Positions 1 through 10,329 of a stretch of DNA of 64,000 nucleotides are shown here, piece after piece (position 1 is the first letter of the stretch; each line of letters starts with the position of its first letter). The position numbers were made by a program, and so were the translations under genes. Below the pieces are notes generated by a model that ran no database searches, had not been told where the DNA came from, and worked only from the letters and a program-made list of their open reading frames with translations. Origin of the DNA: Hyaloperonospora brassicae. Lineage: Eukaryota > Oomycota > Peronosporomycetes > Peronosporales > Peronosporaceae. Where the stretch lies: assembly GCA_947650285.1 (NCBI GenBank), contig CANTFL010001403.1:248001-312000 (forward strand). The letters are read 5' to 3'.

Positions 1-724
1 CAGGAACAAGTAAGTTCCTTGCCGTCCTAACTCCTAACTCCTAACTCTGAAGCGATGGAGAGTACATGTGGAAGCGAGTGATATACCCTCAGTCGTGTTC
101 TCGTAGTAGCGCAAAGGACGCGACTTGGCCTTTCACGCCTTTATACATATGCGGGACCAGCGCGCTTGCGTAGCGTGTTCGCCTCATAGCAAGCAAGCAA
201 TGCTAGCAGCTGGCCAACCTGTCGGTCATGAGAGTCCTTTCGTTCGTGCATCAGCTTCCAAGGCGTCGGAAGCAATTAGTTGACACGACCTCATGTTAGC
301 GCATGGACCGATGGGGTTGCGAGGCAACGTGCGTTCGTGCGCTACTTTGCGTACAAGGGGCAGCCATAATCAGATGGCAGGTGTTCGCGCTGATCCGTTT
401 GCGGCAGTGTCTGCCGCCCAGCTCCACGTGCCGAAGCGGTGTTTACGCTATTGTCCATTGGATCCTCTTCGACCAGACCATCCCGATCTCCCGCAGAAAC
501 TCTCAGCTGCAGGTGCGACGACGGACGGTCCGTCTCGTGCGCAGTAAACCTTCCAAAGGGCTGAGCTGACCCGCGAGACCCGACGGCGGCGCTGACTGGG
601 ATCACGAACGGTTTCAAGAACGCAGGTTGGACACAGCACGAGTACGACCCGAGCAGCTCATTACGTTCACTGGCACTTGTCAATTCGAAGGAACCGACAC
701 GAGGGCGTCCGAGGAAGAACAGTC
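1..724. other. No gene seen, left edge
   Basis: Only short overlapping open frames of random composition occur on both strands, and none shows a recognisable domain or signal peptide. The last part is the 5' flank of the secreted-protein gene that starts at 725. I see no RNA gene or repeat here. Confidence 0.5.
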
Positions 725-1144
725 ATGCGGCTACACCTCCTCATTGTCATAGCGACTCTCGTCGCTGCTATCTGCGATGCGGTACCTGCAACCGAAGAAG
801 CGTCCGAGCAAAACCCGACGAGAGCTCTTGCCATCGACGACATGGACAGCAATGACCAAGAGACTGTCAAAGCGGTGCGGGGGCACCTCAAACGCTCGGC
901 AGCCGCGCAGACCGATTCCGAGACGAGGGGGGTCCATCTCAGCGCTGTTTCCACCCAAACCCATAACCTGAACCCGATCCCTGCGCTCCGCCTCGGCAGT
1001 TTCATTGCCGAAGACCTGCTCCTCGCTCGCAACATGAACGGCTTCTTGCGGGAGGCCGTGGACAGAGTCCCGAAGCGCTTGACGAAAGAGTTTGCAGAGG
1101 ATCAGGACTTTGTCGAAAAGGGCACGAGGGTGCAGTCGAAGTAG
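725..1144 (+). CDS. Small secreted protein, RxLR-like effector candidate
   Basis: A 139-aa protein. The start at 725 is chosen because it opens directly into a classic signal peptide (MRLHLLIVIATLVAAICDA, cleavage about residue 19); an in-frame ATG 48 bases upstream would bury it. After the signal lies RALA at residues 33-36, a degenerate form of the oomycete RxLR host-targeting motif, followed by an acidic DDMD stretch in the place of the usual EER. A second RGHL at 52-55 does not match the motif spacing. The C-terminal half is helical and charged, with no Cys and no clear WY module. RxLR variants with a changed last residue are known in downy mildews; assignment to that class is inference. 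No close neighbouring gene and no intron. It could instead be an unrelated secreted protein or a truncated effector relic. Confidence 0.55.
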   Translation: MRLHLLIVIATLVAAICDAVPATEEASEQNPTRALAIDDMDSNDQETVKAVRGHLKRSAAAQTDSETRGVHLSAVSTQTHNLNPIPALRLGSFIAEDLLLARNMNGFLREAVDRVPKRLTKEFAEDQDFVEKGTRVQSK

Positions 1145-2070
1145 CTGCAAACAGTGCGGTGGAAGGCTGCGTGAAACTACTACTGCTGCTGCTGCTGGAA
1201 GACAACGTGGCTGGCAGATCGGTGCAGAGGGACAGCAGTGGATGTGCGTTCATTTAATAAACGTATCTCGTCATTTGTCGCAAGAAGGAGTCGCTACTGG
1301 CAATTGGGTTCGTATGTGTATGTGTGTGTACTTGACGACTTTGTACAGAAGAGGTATCGAGTTCCTAGTACGTCGTATCTTGAACAGCTACAGAAAGCTG
1401 ACTATCTCTCCTAGTACCATCGGTCTCCTTCCCTGCCATCTCTTTCCATCATCATGGAAGACACTGGAGAGAAGTGAGTCGTTCGGTCACTGCAATTACA
1501 TGCACGACCACAGATAACACCGTCAAAAAGAAGTGGTTGACGGCTGGCACGTGGGAATTGGCTGGCACAGCATGCGCGGATAAGCTGATGGATTGATGCA
1601 AAGTGGATACCATTGGTAGCTACCCCGTGTGTGTAGCGTGCAAAGCCAACGGTATGACCAGCAGCAGCACTACAAAACGTACCGGGCAATTCTGCCTTGT
1701 CGGGCTCTAGCACCACTTCATCCGGCAACACTAGTCGTACTATCTGCCTTCTACTGCGATTCCAAGCACAAGCGTAACAGACGCCCAGCAGCATCACGGT
1801 CGAGCGTGAGTGAGAGTGGTTTCCTGGACCTCCTCTCGCCAGATGACCAACCTACTACCAACACGTGACATCTGCAGCTGCAGTCGCTCCAAGACATGCC
1901 CGCCTCGTCGCTGCACTTGCCATCTGCATGCTGCATATCAATCATGTTTCGTATCACAACATCGCACAGCTACGTCGCGCAGCCTTCGTCGCCGTCACAG
2001 CACCAGCGCCAAGTTCTGGCAACAAACGACTGCCACTCCAAAGTATCGCCAGCACGGTGTCCACGTTTCG
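1145..2070. other. Gap between secreted protein and NOL7-like gene
   Basis: No supported gene. A short CTG run lies at about 1182-1197. The right end is the 3' flank of the minus-strand nucleolar gene. The longer open frames here lack domain features or run antisense to that gene. Confidence 0.5.
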
Positions 2071-2877
2071 CTACAGCTGTTGACTGTGGTACTTCTGCTT
2101 CTTGGTAAACAGCGACGAATGGCCTTCCAAGACATTCATCCGCTGTCGCATCGGCGCTGTCCGCAGCTTGAGAAACTCTCGAGCACTGTCAGACACCTCT
2201 CTTGTCTGCGTCGTCTCGAGCGTCTCGAGTTTCTGCACGTAAATGTTGCCAAACTGTCGCGTGTGCGTCTTCTGTGCCTGCATCACCAGCTTGGCCACGT
2301 TGCCTCTCTTCGTGCGCTCACGACGCTTCGTCCTGCCAGCTTCCTTCTCCTCCTTCTCCATCGTCTCTCGCTTCTCCCCGTCCGTTCCTTCCTCCTCTGC
2401 GTTCCGAGCCGCAACAGCCAGCAGCACATCATCCGGGAGTTCCGGCACTTCAGTCTCCTGTCTGCTCTTCCGCTTCCTGTAACATACCACCACGACCACC
2501 ACCACCACCACCACCACCACCACCAGAAGTCAGTACTTCCGCACAATAGACCTCTCTCTCATCACTCATTGCATCACCAACAGAAAAATTCGGTTTACGC
2601 ATGTGCTACCAGTCCCTTTTTATTTTTTACTATCATAAATTACAATACCGAATATGTATAAAGATCAATGACACCGTTCGTCAGTCGCCTACCTCTTCGT
2701 CGCACTTTTCGCATGTTCACGCGCCGCTGTCTCCTCCCGACGCTGCGTGAACATCGTCTCCATTGCATTCTGATTCGTCACGACGTCTGGCGCCTCATCG
2801 CTGTCGCTGTCGTGGCCCGTCGGTCGCTCAACGCGCGCGACGTCCTTCACCGCCGGCATCCTTGTCAATGAGCCCAC
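2071..2877 (-). CDS. NOL7/UTP16-like nucleolar protein
   Basis: Two exons, read from 2877 down: 2877-2693 and 2476-2071. The intron 2692-2477 (216 nt) has donor GTAGGC and acceptor TTACAG, and joins an AG|G arginine codon in phase to give 196 aa. The N-terminus has an acidic DSDSDEAPDVVT box, then a charged helix (QRREETAAREHAK) and a basic RKRKSR patch leading to VPELPDDVLL. This order resembles human NOL7 and yeast Utp16, U3 snoRNP-associated factors of the small-subunit processome. The C-terminal part is Lys/Arg/Glu-rich with a conserved-looking AREFLKLR segment. Nuclear localisation is inferred from the basic patches. It is head-to-head with the methyltransferase gene, 106 bp apart, so the promoter is probably shared. 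The family call rests on pattern only. Confidence 0.68.
2487..2525. repeat. (CCA)n microsatellite inside the intron
   Basis: About 39 bp of near-perfect CCA repeat on the plus strand (GGT on the coding strand) lies within the NOL7-like intron, only about 10 bases before its 3' splice site. Confidence 0.85.
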
Positions 2878-2983
2878 GGATGGTCGGGACGCCGTATTTC
2901 AGCCAATCCGCTCTCGTTCGATCGATTATCCACCAATCACCGTATCGCACTGGCGATTTGTCCTGACCAGTGGTTTCGAGCTC

Positions 2984-3697
2984 ATGGCTACATGTCGGCG
3001 TCGACGCTGCGTGCGTCAACTCGTGCTTGAAGCTGCCAGAGCGCGGGCAAGCGATGCGCTGACGCTGGCAACGCGCGACGGAGATGCAAAGCCGTTGTTT
3101 GCTCCGTACAGTCCGTCGCCGCATGCAACGATTGACGCCGTCTGGACGAAATTAGCGGCGCTTCAAGTGGCGTTGAGTGCCGACGATCTGCTCGTGGACT
3201 TGGGCTGTGGCGATGGGCGGTGGCTGATATCAGGAGCTCAGCGGTTTGGCTGTTCTGCATTGGGCATCGAACTGGATCTGAAACTGGTGCAACGAGCAAA
3301 GGAGCACGTGGCGCAGCAGCGATTGCAAGGCCGCGTGCGGGTGGAGCTCGGAGATGTGCTCGAGGCCGACGTCTCGAACGCCACGTTGGTCATTGTCTAC
3401 GCGTTTGCCGACTCTGTGGCGACGGTTGTGTCGCAGCTGATTGAACAGCTGACAGAAGAGGCCAACGTGCTGTCGATCGGGGTGAGTTGGCCGTGTTGCA
3501 TGCGTGCAGGAAGGGGACGCGAGGGCGCGTCATGTGTGCTCTTGTATTCTCGTTTTCGATCGGGGCTGATGCTTTGGTGTTTGTGTGTACAGTTTCGCGT
3601 TCCCGAGTGGAAAGCGTCATGGGGCGATCGCGATGGAGGGTTGCCCTGGTATTTCTATCGCATGAGCGACTGCGTTGGAAAGCGGGGAAAGGGGTGA
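2984..3697 (+). CDS. Class I SAM-dependent methyltransferase, FAM173/ATPSCKMT-like
   Basis: Exons 2984-3481 and 3593-3697; the spliced product is 200 aa. The intron (3482-3592, GTGAGT...TACAG) is 111 nt, a multiple of three without a stop, so retention would add 37 residues in frame. Motif I of the SAM fold is DLGCGDGRW at about residues 72-80, then GIELD (motif post-I) and a GDVLEAD segment (motif II). A PYSPSP-like segment before the fold and the small size recall the ATPSCKMT/FAM173 lysine methyltransferases, which modify mitochondrial proteins such as ATP synthase subunit c. The substrate here is inference. The C-terminus (FRVPEW...GGLPWYFYRM) is a strand pair typical of such enzymes. It is divergent from the NOL7-like gene. 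Confidence 0.75.
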   Translation: MATCRRRRCVRQLVLEAARARASDALTLATRDGDAKPLFAPYSPSPHATIDAVWTKLAALQVALSADDLLVDLGCGDGRWLISGAQRFGCSALGIELDLKLVQRAKEHVAQQRLQGRVRVELGDVLEADVSNATLVIVYAFADSVATVVSQLIEQLTEEANVLSIGVSWPCCMRAGRGREGASCVLLYSRFRSGLMLWCLCVQFRVPEWKASWGDRDGGLPWYFYRMSDCVGKRGKG

Positions 3698-5188
3698 GGT
3701 TCGTACATGGACGTTTGTCTATGGACAACTGAACGCGGGACTCGAGCGAGCAGCACAATAAGTCGAGATGTGCTGGAGTTGCTCCTTGTACAGATAACGT
3801 CGACAGCAGTTGTCGTGTTGCGTGCTTCTACGAAGATTTGTTTGCGTCGCAGCTTGTGTAGAGTAGTAACGACACCATGCGCTGCCGCATGTGTCTGCAC
3901 GACAGAGTCGATCGAGTGTTTGCGTGGAATCTTCCTGACGAATCCCTCTTCGCAGCAGTATGCTGTCCAACTTGATTACTTTGCGTTGCGAGTTGTGTGC
4001 AACCTGGCTTTGCGTGCATCAAACAAGACATAGCGACGGATGCACTGCTCAACACGCTCGTCAATACACGACGTCGTCTGGTTCTCCTCTACACTTGTCA
4101 ACGGCATCAGTGAACATCTGCCCAAGCAAGGCCTGTAAACGCAGTTGACCAAACAAATGGTAGCATTTACCATTCTTGGAACCGAAACGCAACGTGCTTT
4201 GTATGAAATGCCTAGCAAGCGACACGCGTGATGCTTGGCGACATGACCCAGAGCTTTCCAGTCTTTCAAGCTGCACTAGCAACAACGAATCGATGAGAAT
4301 GCCACGAATAGCGTTGCAGCTAGTGGAGTGACTGTGGCTTTTGTACTTGTGTAACACTAGTAGTAGCTATCGTTCTGTAGCCAAGAAGGGTCCAATGTTT
4401 GGAAGCAAATGTACCCACCCGTATTCTTGAGTCTGGCATTGGGGAGGTACAGCTTCGACTTTGGATGCAAAACGTGTCGCAATTGCTACGACTGATGTAC
4501 CTCACAGCCGCGAGCGTGTCATAACATGTTTTTTGCCAAGTTCATGTGTGCTCTTTCGTGTCGACGTACCTTTATACATACGCGCGCAATCATTAGACCG
4601 CATGTTCTTGCAGGATGTTTGCCAATGCAGTTATGGACCACAAGGGGTCGGACGCGTCTTTCGTGAACTTTGCGCTTATTGAATGCCGTTGACCACAACA
4701 GTGCGGCCACGTGGCAGTAGAAACTTGTACTAGAAGAGACTCAATCTCTTGTCGAGGAAACGGGCAACATTAGGCGCGTACACGCAACAGTGAGTCAACT
4801 ATTGTGCTGGTAAGCTTTGGCCGGAGCTTTCACCGACGATCGGCTCACTGCAATGTGAAAAAGCACAGCAATTGTCGTGGCACCACTTGCCTTCACCATT
4901 GATTGCTTGACTTTTGCTCGCTTTAGCGATTGATACCGTCATTGGCATTTTACATTGACTCACGTAGAAATGATCGTCGCGCTCTCGTCTTCCTTGTGCA
5001 CAATGCAGTCATTAGTCCTACAATGCACAATGCAAGTCCTTGGGATACCATTTAGTCGCCACTTTTCTTGCAGTCAACAGAGACTTCGTTGTGTTATTCG
5101 AGGATCAGAAGGAAGGGTAGGCACTACCTTGGCATGCCAATGCAGTCGTGGCATGACGCCAAAGAGCCAATGTCTTCTAGCTGTAAAA
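3698..5188. other. Gene-poor gap
   Basis: Short open frames only, of low coding quality. Direct copies of CACAATGCA occur near 5000-5035. The right end is the 3' flank of PEX11. No RNA gene or mobile element is recognised. Confidence 0.5.
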
Positions 5189-6119
5189 CTAGTTCGTCTC
5201 ACTCTGCGTCCCGTCTTTCACTCTATTCGTGCCTTCAGTCTTCGTTTCCATCTTGGTCTCCGTCTTCTCACTTGACTCAAGGCCGCTTTTCGGCGCACTC
5301 GGCCACGTGTTATACAGCACAACTGCTGCTGACACGACGCCAAGTGAGCCGATGATTCCGTCATTCAGCTTGGCGCCAGTGATCCGCTCCGACAGTCGCA
5401 CTCCTGCCGTGTTGGACGACACGATGAGGTCGCACGTCACCTTGAGCACTGCGAGTAGCTTCTTGACACGACCGTTTCGTAGCTCATCAAGTTGCGTCTG
5501 CAGCACCTCGACACGCGCAACATCGTCTTCCGACGCCAAGATGTCCCTCACACACTTTTCTTTTTCCACGTCAGCATTCAGCTTGTCCACGGCCTGAAAG
5601 AAGCCAGCCATATTGGCACAGAACCAAAGAATGCCTCCTCGACGCGACAGCTCGTCAGCATCAAAGTGCAGGACCTTTGCTTTGCTCGCAAAAGCCACAT
5701 TGTCCGTGATAAAGTAGCCGAGCATGCCCACGTTCTGAATCATCTGCATGTACTTCTCTCCTTCCGACAGACTCTTGTTCTTCGACAGTGTCTGCAGCTT
5801 CTTGTAGTACGTGATGCTTTTGCCCAGTCGAAACGCCTTTCGAGACTGCTGCATGACCTTATACAGAGCATGAAGACGCTGTCCGACGTCGCTCTTGGGG
5901 TCGGCTGACAGCACATAGAACGCCAGCGCTCGACTGCCATATTGCAGCACCTGAGCACACCCAAGAGACAACAAATAGCTCGTTAGGAAGCTACGACCAT
6001 ATACTATGCAGACCAATCGATTGCATAGGCAGTTGGACCTTCGTAAGCTTGTCACGACCTTCGAGACAAAAGGCCAACTGGATGACAGTGTCCAAGGAGA
6101 GTGGAGCTTTCGCGTTCAT
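5189..6119 (-). CDS. PEX11: Peroxisomal biogenesis factor 11
   Basis: Exon 1 is 6119-6039 (27 codons) and exon 2 is 5950-5189; the intron is 88 nt (donor GTCCAA, acceptor CTCAG) in phase 0, giving 280 aa. The splice joins DKLTK to VLQYGSRAL, rebuilding the conserved PEX11 N-terminus; an unspliced start would replace it with unrelated residues. Further family features are FRLGKSI, the DNVAFASK segment, and two hydrophobic stretches near the C-terminus (one is GIIGSLGVVSAAVVLYNTW). PEX11 proteins bind and curve the peroxisomal membrane and drive elongation and division. The tail is hydrophilic and Glu/Thr/Lys-rich. The donor is weak compared with the GTRNGT donors elsewhere in the window, but phase and homology fix it. 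Confidence 0.9.
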
Positions 6120-6588
6120 ATGTGTTGCCGAGATAGTAGACGGACGCAAGACACAAAAAGGACCTCAATCGATGCACAAGAGCGCGGAGTATACGATACG
6201 AGTCACTGCGCGCGTCGAAAAGTGGTGAGGGGCCGTCGAGGCGATGACAACGACGACGAGAGACGTCGCCAGGCCGCGATGGAGTTGAACTGCTGCGTGT
6301 TTTGTCGACAGTGGACAGTGGGACTCCGTCTAAGTACGATGACGACAACGACGCTACTCGCTCGAGACAGATTATCGCTTTCTATGTAAAGTCTATATAA
6401 AATGATCTTTTTAATTCTGCTTGGCGGCAAAAGATGGGTTCGTATTGACTGCATTATGATGCAACAAATGCGTTTAGTTGTTGTTTTTCCTTTGGCTGTG
6501 AGCTTTTGCTTTGTCGTATAGGTATATAGTCCGTCATTACTTCGCTTCGGCTTGACAGGACAAACGTCGAGAACGACGATGCAGTGTG

Positions 6589-6590
<2 letters not shown>

Positions 6591-6624
<34 letters not shown>
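6591..6624. repeat. (GT)n microsatellite
   Basis: Seventeen uninterrupted GT dinucleotides. Confidence 0.95.
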
Positions 6625-6626
<2 letters not shown>

Positions 6627-7062
6627 ATGGCGATAAACGAACGGAGTGCATTGCGTACTTGTCGCGGTCTGATTTGCGCCGTGGATGTACTTGTTGATTT
6701 CTACTACCAAGTTATGTTTTGGTGCGCTTGTTATGATAATGGCGTCCAGGTCTTTGGACTTACCATCACGCAACAAGAACGACGAGATCGTGAATGGTAC
6801 CGCGAGCTCGTGGCGGTTGGTTAAGTCGAGCCGTTAAAGCCACGAAAAAGTTGCGTCTAGTTTGTACACGTATGCAATGGTTGTAAGGATGGACGCACTA
6901 GCCACACGTGCGACTTTATGGGCACCAGCTGCCGCAATCGCACCATTCTGTGAATGAGGTGGGATAGCTCAGACACTGCCACTGTCGTTATGCTGCTATT
7001 GACGATCGTGGTACGCTCTGTGCGTGTGATAAGACCATTACGTGGTGGACAATAGCATCGCC

Positions 7063-7122
7063 GCGGCATGGGCCAGACAAAGATGCAGATGTCCAGCTAC
7101 ATCTTTGTCTGGCCCATGTCGC
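7063..7122. repeat. Long inverted repeat, hairpin with 23-bp stem
   Basis: The left arm 7063-7085 and right arm 7100-7122 are reverse complements over 23 bases with one mismatch, separated by a 14-base loop. The core of the arm is GGGCCAGACAAAGATG. No gene is close. It could be the end of a small inverted-repeat transposon, a Dicer-substrate-like hairpin, or a fold-back relic; the sequence does not decide. Confidence 0.85.
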
Positions 7123-8407
7123 TGCATATTTGGTAGCCAAGTCTTGTCATCTCTGTGGACGCGGTCGCAGTATCTCATGACAAGCGACAGCTTCAGTACA
7201 TGCTCTTTCGTTCGATCTCAACATGATCATGCCACTTTACCGCCGTCAATGGCATACACATCCGAGTCCTTCCTCCGCCAGGTATAAGCATCGGCGAGTC
7301 CCGACTGAAGCAAATTCGCGTCCATTCAATGAAAGCCGTAGCATTTGCGAAATTCTCTCAGGCAGTAAGACACTGTCTCAAGCTAAAAGGCTCAAGAACG
7401 ACAGTTGTATGCGCTTCTTTCATTCGGTACCCTCTCCTTCGGTTCACGCGTACTATGTGCTTTAACAGTTCTTGTGCCCTGTACAGTCAATGAGGATTCT
7501 GATACAACTAACTATGTAAGGACACTCGCTCAAGGGGAAGTGGGCATATCGGTTGTTACTTGTCGCTTTCGTTGAAGCTGAAACTTGTGCGACGCAAATT
7601 GCCCTTCATGTACACATTCACAGTCGACAAGTCGGTATGTTGCATTGGTGCTGTCGCTGCACTTAATGATACCCCTTGATCGCTGTTGCGTAGTCGACAC
7701 TGCAGATGCTTTTTAATTCCCCCGATGTCGTTTACTAATTCCGCCAAACATAAAGACAGTACCTGGTCATCGAAGAAACTCTGAGCATTCGACGCAACTT
7801 ATATTTGCTGGAACTAGTCCTGTCCTCATCGGCGTCATCTTGTCAAGCGGTAGCACTGTACCGAAGATAACGCTAGAGCCGGATCGATTTCTCAAGTCAC
7901 ATCAAGACCCAGTTGCATGTCGCTAGCCTTTTTCTACTGCAACACTAAGACCAACACACACGAAGCCGTCCAAATTATAATTACAAGCGATTGTTTTGAC
8001 TACAAGTGGAGCGCTACAGTCATTGAAACAGAAATCGCTACCCTTACACCAAAAACCAGCATGTCAACTCGGATCTATTCATGTCGACCAGCGCCGCAGT
8101 GTGTAGTCAGCCGTCTTCCGCTGCCACTATCATTCAAAATCGCCCGATCATTCTCCTCTGGACGTGCTTTCGCTCCATTTTCAACACAAAGCTTATTAAT
8201 AAAAAGTATCCCGTCTCCATCCAGACATCGTCAGGAGTCTACTTACCTACTAACCTCCACCTCCCAACCGCTTGTTACAGCACGCACTATAAGTGTATCC
8301 ATTCTTTTCACGCAGCACGTCTTCAGTAGTTCCTTGATATAGACCATAGAGACACACACCCCGTCGTCAACCTGCCCCGTGTCCAACTTTTTGTCGTCCT
8401 CGGCCGT

Positions 8408-9817
8408 TCAACAGCAACTAGCGTCGTGAATAACCGACACCATTGACGCATGGCTGATCTTCTCGTCCATCATCATCAGCAGCTTATCGTCGCTGTTCCT
8501 CGACTCGCGGTATTCCCGCACCCACTCTTCCGTGCGAAACTCGTTCTCCATCTTGGCCATCACGACCGACGCGAGGCAATTACCCAGCACGTTTGTGAAC
8601 GTCCGCAACATGTCCATGATCCAGTCGACGCCCAGAATCAGTGCCACGGGCCACGACGGCACGTCGAATTGGTCCAACGTCGACGCAATGACAATGATCG
8701 ACGCCGAGCGCACGCCCGCCACGCCTTTCGACGAGATCATGAGCATCAAGACCATGACCACTTGCTCGCCAATGGACTTGTCCACGCCAGCGGCTTGGGC
8801 ACAGAACACGGCCCCAAGCGAGAGGTACAGCGTCGAGCCATCGAGATTGAACGAGTAGCCAAACGGGACGACAAAGCCTGAGACGTGTTTCGAGACGCCG
8901 TAGCGCGCGAGCGAGTCAAACACTTTGGGCAGTGCAGCTTCGGACGTAGCGGTCGTGTAGGCGATAATCAACGGGTCTTTCATCGCTGTTAGGAACTCAA
9001 TGCACGGGATCTTGAACATCAGACACACGGTGCCAAAGACCAGGAGGATGAAGAGCAGGATCGTGCCATACACTGTGGCCACGAGGGCGCCGAGACTTCC
9101 GAGCGACGAGAGACCGTTGGTGCCCACTGCATTGGCAATGGCAAAGCAGACGCCAATGGGCGCTGTCCAGATCACAATGTCGACAAACTTGAACATCATC
9201 TCGAGCACGGCCCGAGCAAAGTCAATGATCAGGTGCTTGTGTTTGTCTTCGAGCTGCGACGTGGCCACCCCCGTGAGAATCGCTGCCACGAGCACCTGCA
9301 AAAGTTCCGACGTGCCGTTCCCGCCCATCATTTCGCCCCACGTCTTCGGGGTCAAGTGGTCAATCCACTTTTCCAGCGTGAACGACGACTTGGTCGGTCC
9401 ATCGTAGTCGTCGACCTGCGTGAGGCCGACTTTTCCCGGCTTGATAATGTTGGCCGCCACGAGACCAAAGATGAGCGCTAAGGCCGCAATGACTTCAAAG
9501 TAGATGATGGACTTGAGCGCGAGGCGGCCGAGTTGTTTCATGTCCTTTTGGTCGGCAATGCCAATCACGAGCGACGAGAAGACGAGCGGGAAGACAATGA
9601 ACTGCACGGACCGCAGAAAGAGGTTCTTCAGCGGCGCGGCCTGTTGGGCAAACGACGGCGCGAATTGCCCCAAGAGGATCCCGACGACCATTGCCACGAT
9701 GATCCAGAACGTGAGCGACGTGAGGAGCTGGCGCGGCCATGACTTTGTCGGGGCTACGGGCGCTGTGGTTGATACGTCGACCGCTCGGTAGCTGTCGTTT
9801 TCACTCAGCAGTACCAT
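8408..9817 (-). CDS. SLC1/DAACS-family dicarboxylate-amino acid:cation symporter
   Basis: The core protein is 469 aa from ATG 9817 (MVLLSENDSYRAVDV), close to the usual length of GltP/DctA-type carriers. It has about eight membrane segments and the re-entrant hairpin signatures: TTATSEAALP (HP1, about residue 290), FNLDGSTLY (TM7, equivalent of NMDGT, about 323), SSKGVAGVRSASI (HP2) and DMLRTFTNVLGN (TM8 substrate-site helix). The family transports glutamate, aspartate or C4-dicarboxylates with Na+ or H+, at the plasma membrane. The sequence looks more like the bacterial and protist branch than animal EAATs. The frame stays open upstream to 10219, and a spliced exon at 10265-10329 could add about 129 N-terminal residues, but that extension is Pro/Ser/Thr/Arg-rich and UTR-like, so the internal start is preferred. 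Confidence 0.88.
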   Translation of the reverse strand: MVLLSENDSYRAVDVSTTAPVAPTKSWPRQLLTSLTFWIIVAMVVGILLGQFAPSFAQQAAPLKNLFLRSVQFIVFPLVFSSLVIGIADQKDMKQLGRLALKSIIYFEVIAALALIFGLVAANIIKPGKVGLTQVDDYDGPTKSSFTLEKWIDHLTPKTWGEMMGGNGTSELLQVLVAAILTGVATSQLEDKHKHLIIDFARAVLEMMFKFVDIVIWTAPIGVCFAIANAVGTNGLSSLGSLGALVATVYGTILLFILLVFGTVCLMFKIPCIEFLTAMKDPLIIAYTTATSEAALPKVFDSLARYGVSKHVSGFVVPFGYSFNLDGSTLYLSLGAVFCAQAAGVDKSIGEQVVMVLMLMISSKGVAGVRSASIIVIASTLDQFDVPSWPVALILGVDWIMDMLRTFTNVLGNCLASVVMAKMENEFRTEEWVREYRESRNSDDKLLMMMDEKISHASMVSVIHDASCC

Positions 9818-9843
9818 TGACAAAATGACTGGTGGGGAGCGAG

Positions 9844-9890
9844 TGTTGGCGGGTGTTGTTGTTGGCGGGTGTTGTTGTTGGCGGGTGTTG
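9844..9890. repeat. 16-bp tandem repeat in 5' leader of the SLC1 gene
   Basis: Three copies of TGTTGGCGGGTGTTGT, the last one shortened, about 27 bp upstream of the preferred start codon, within the probable 5' UTR or promoter. Confidence 0.85.
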
Positions 9891-10264
9891 GGGGAAGGAA
9901 TGAGACGACGAAACGACAGATGCGTTGCGTGGATGATCGGACTATGAATGTCGAGGGGGAGTTGAGAAGAGGTGGAGGGAGAGCGAATCGGACCAGGACG
10001 GGGGTGTGACGTACGCCGTCGGCGATCGGATCTGCGCTTTGAAGCGTGCAGCCAATCGATTTGACACCAGTCGCCGCCCATGCGGCCGAGTTGCACCTGT
10101 CCCCGGCTCGTTTCTTGCCTCAAATCGTAACAGCTCTGCCTGTCCGACAAGTGAGAGATGGAGATTGAGGACCTGTCCGTCCCCGTGTCACACACACACG
10201 GGCACTGGTGCAGCTCCATGGAGGCGTTTCTTCTTCGGTCGGCTTTGATCGACAGTGTGCGTAC

Positions 10265-10329
10265 CTCTTCAGCTGCTGCTCGACGGACGTTGGGGTTTCA
10301 TCGGACTCGCTGTCGGGATCCCACGACAT
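10265..10329 (-). other. Candidate upstream coding exon
   Basis: ATG at 10329 opens an acidic peptide (MSWDPDSESDETPTSVEQQ...) that ends at a strong donor, AAGAG|GTACGC, at 10265/10264. The acceptor GGACAG at 10140 would restore phase and join it to the frame leading into the SLC1 carrier. It is either an alternative first exon of that gene or an exon of an unrelated, lost gene. Confidence 0.3.

Larger units (their letters stand above)
6120..8407. other. Gene-poor gap with hairpin and (GT)n
   Basis: No supported gene in about 2.3 kb. It holds a GT microsatellite (6591-6624) and a strong inverted repeat (7063-7122), listed separately. The longest frames (7917-8342) are Ser/Thr-rich and featureless; the right end is the 3' flank of the SLC1 gene. 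Confidence 0.5.

Noticed and set aside
1810..2661. 283-codon plus-strand frame with a His run
   Set aside because: Antisense to the NOL7-like gene; the His run is the (CCA)n intron repeat.
9818..10219. Upstream in-frame start for the SLC1 carrier (MELHQCPCVCD...)
   Set aside because: Adds 134 residues of UTR-like composition with no family counterpart; the ATG at 9817 gives a standard-length carrier.
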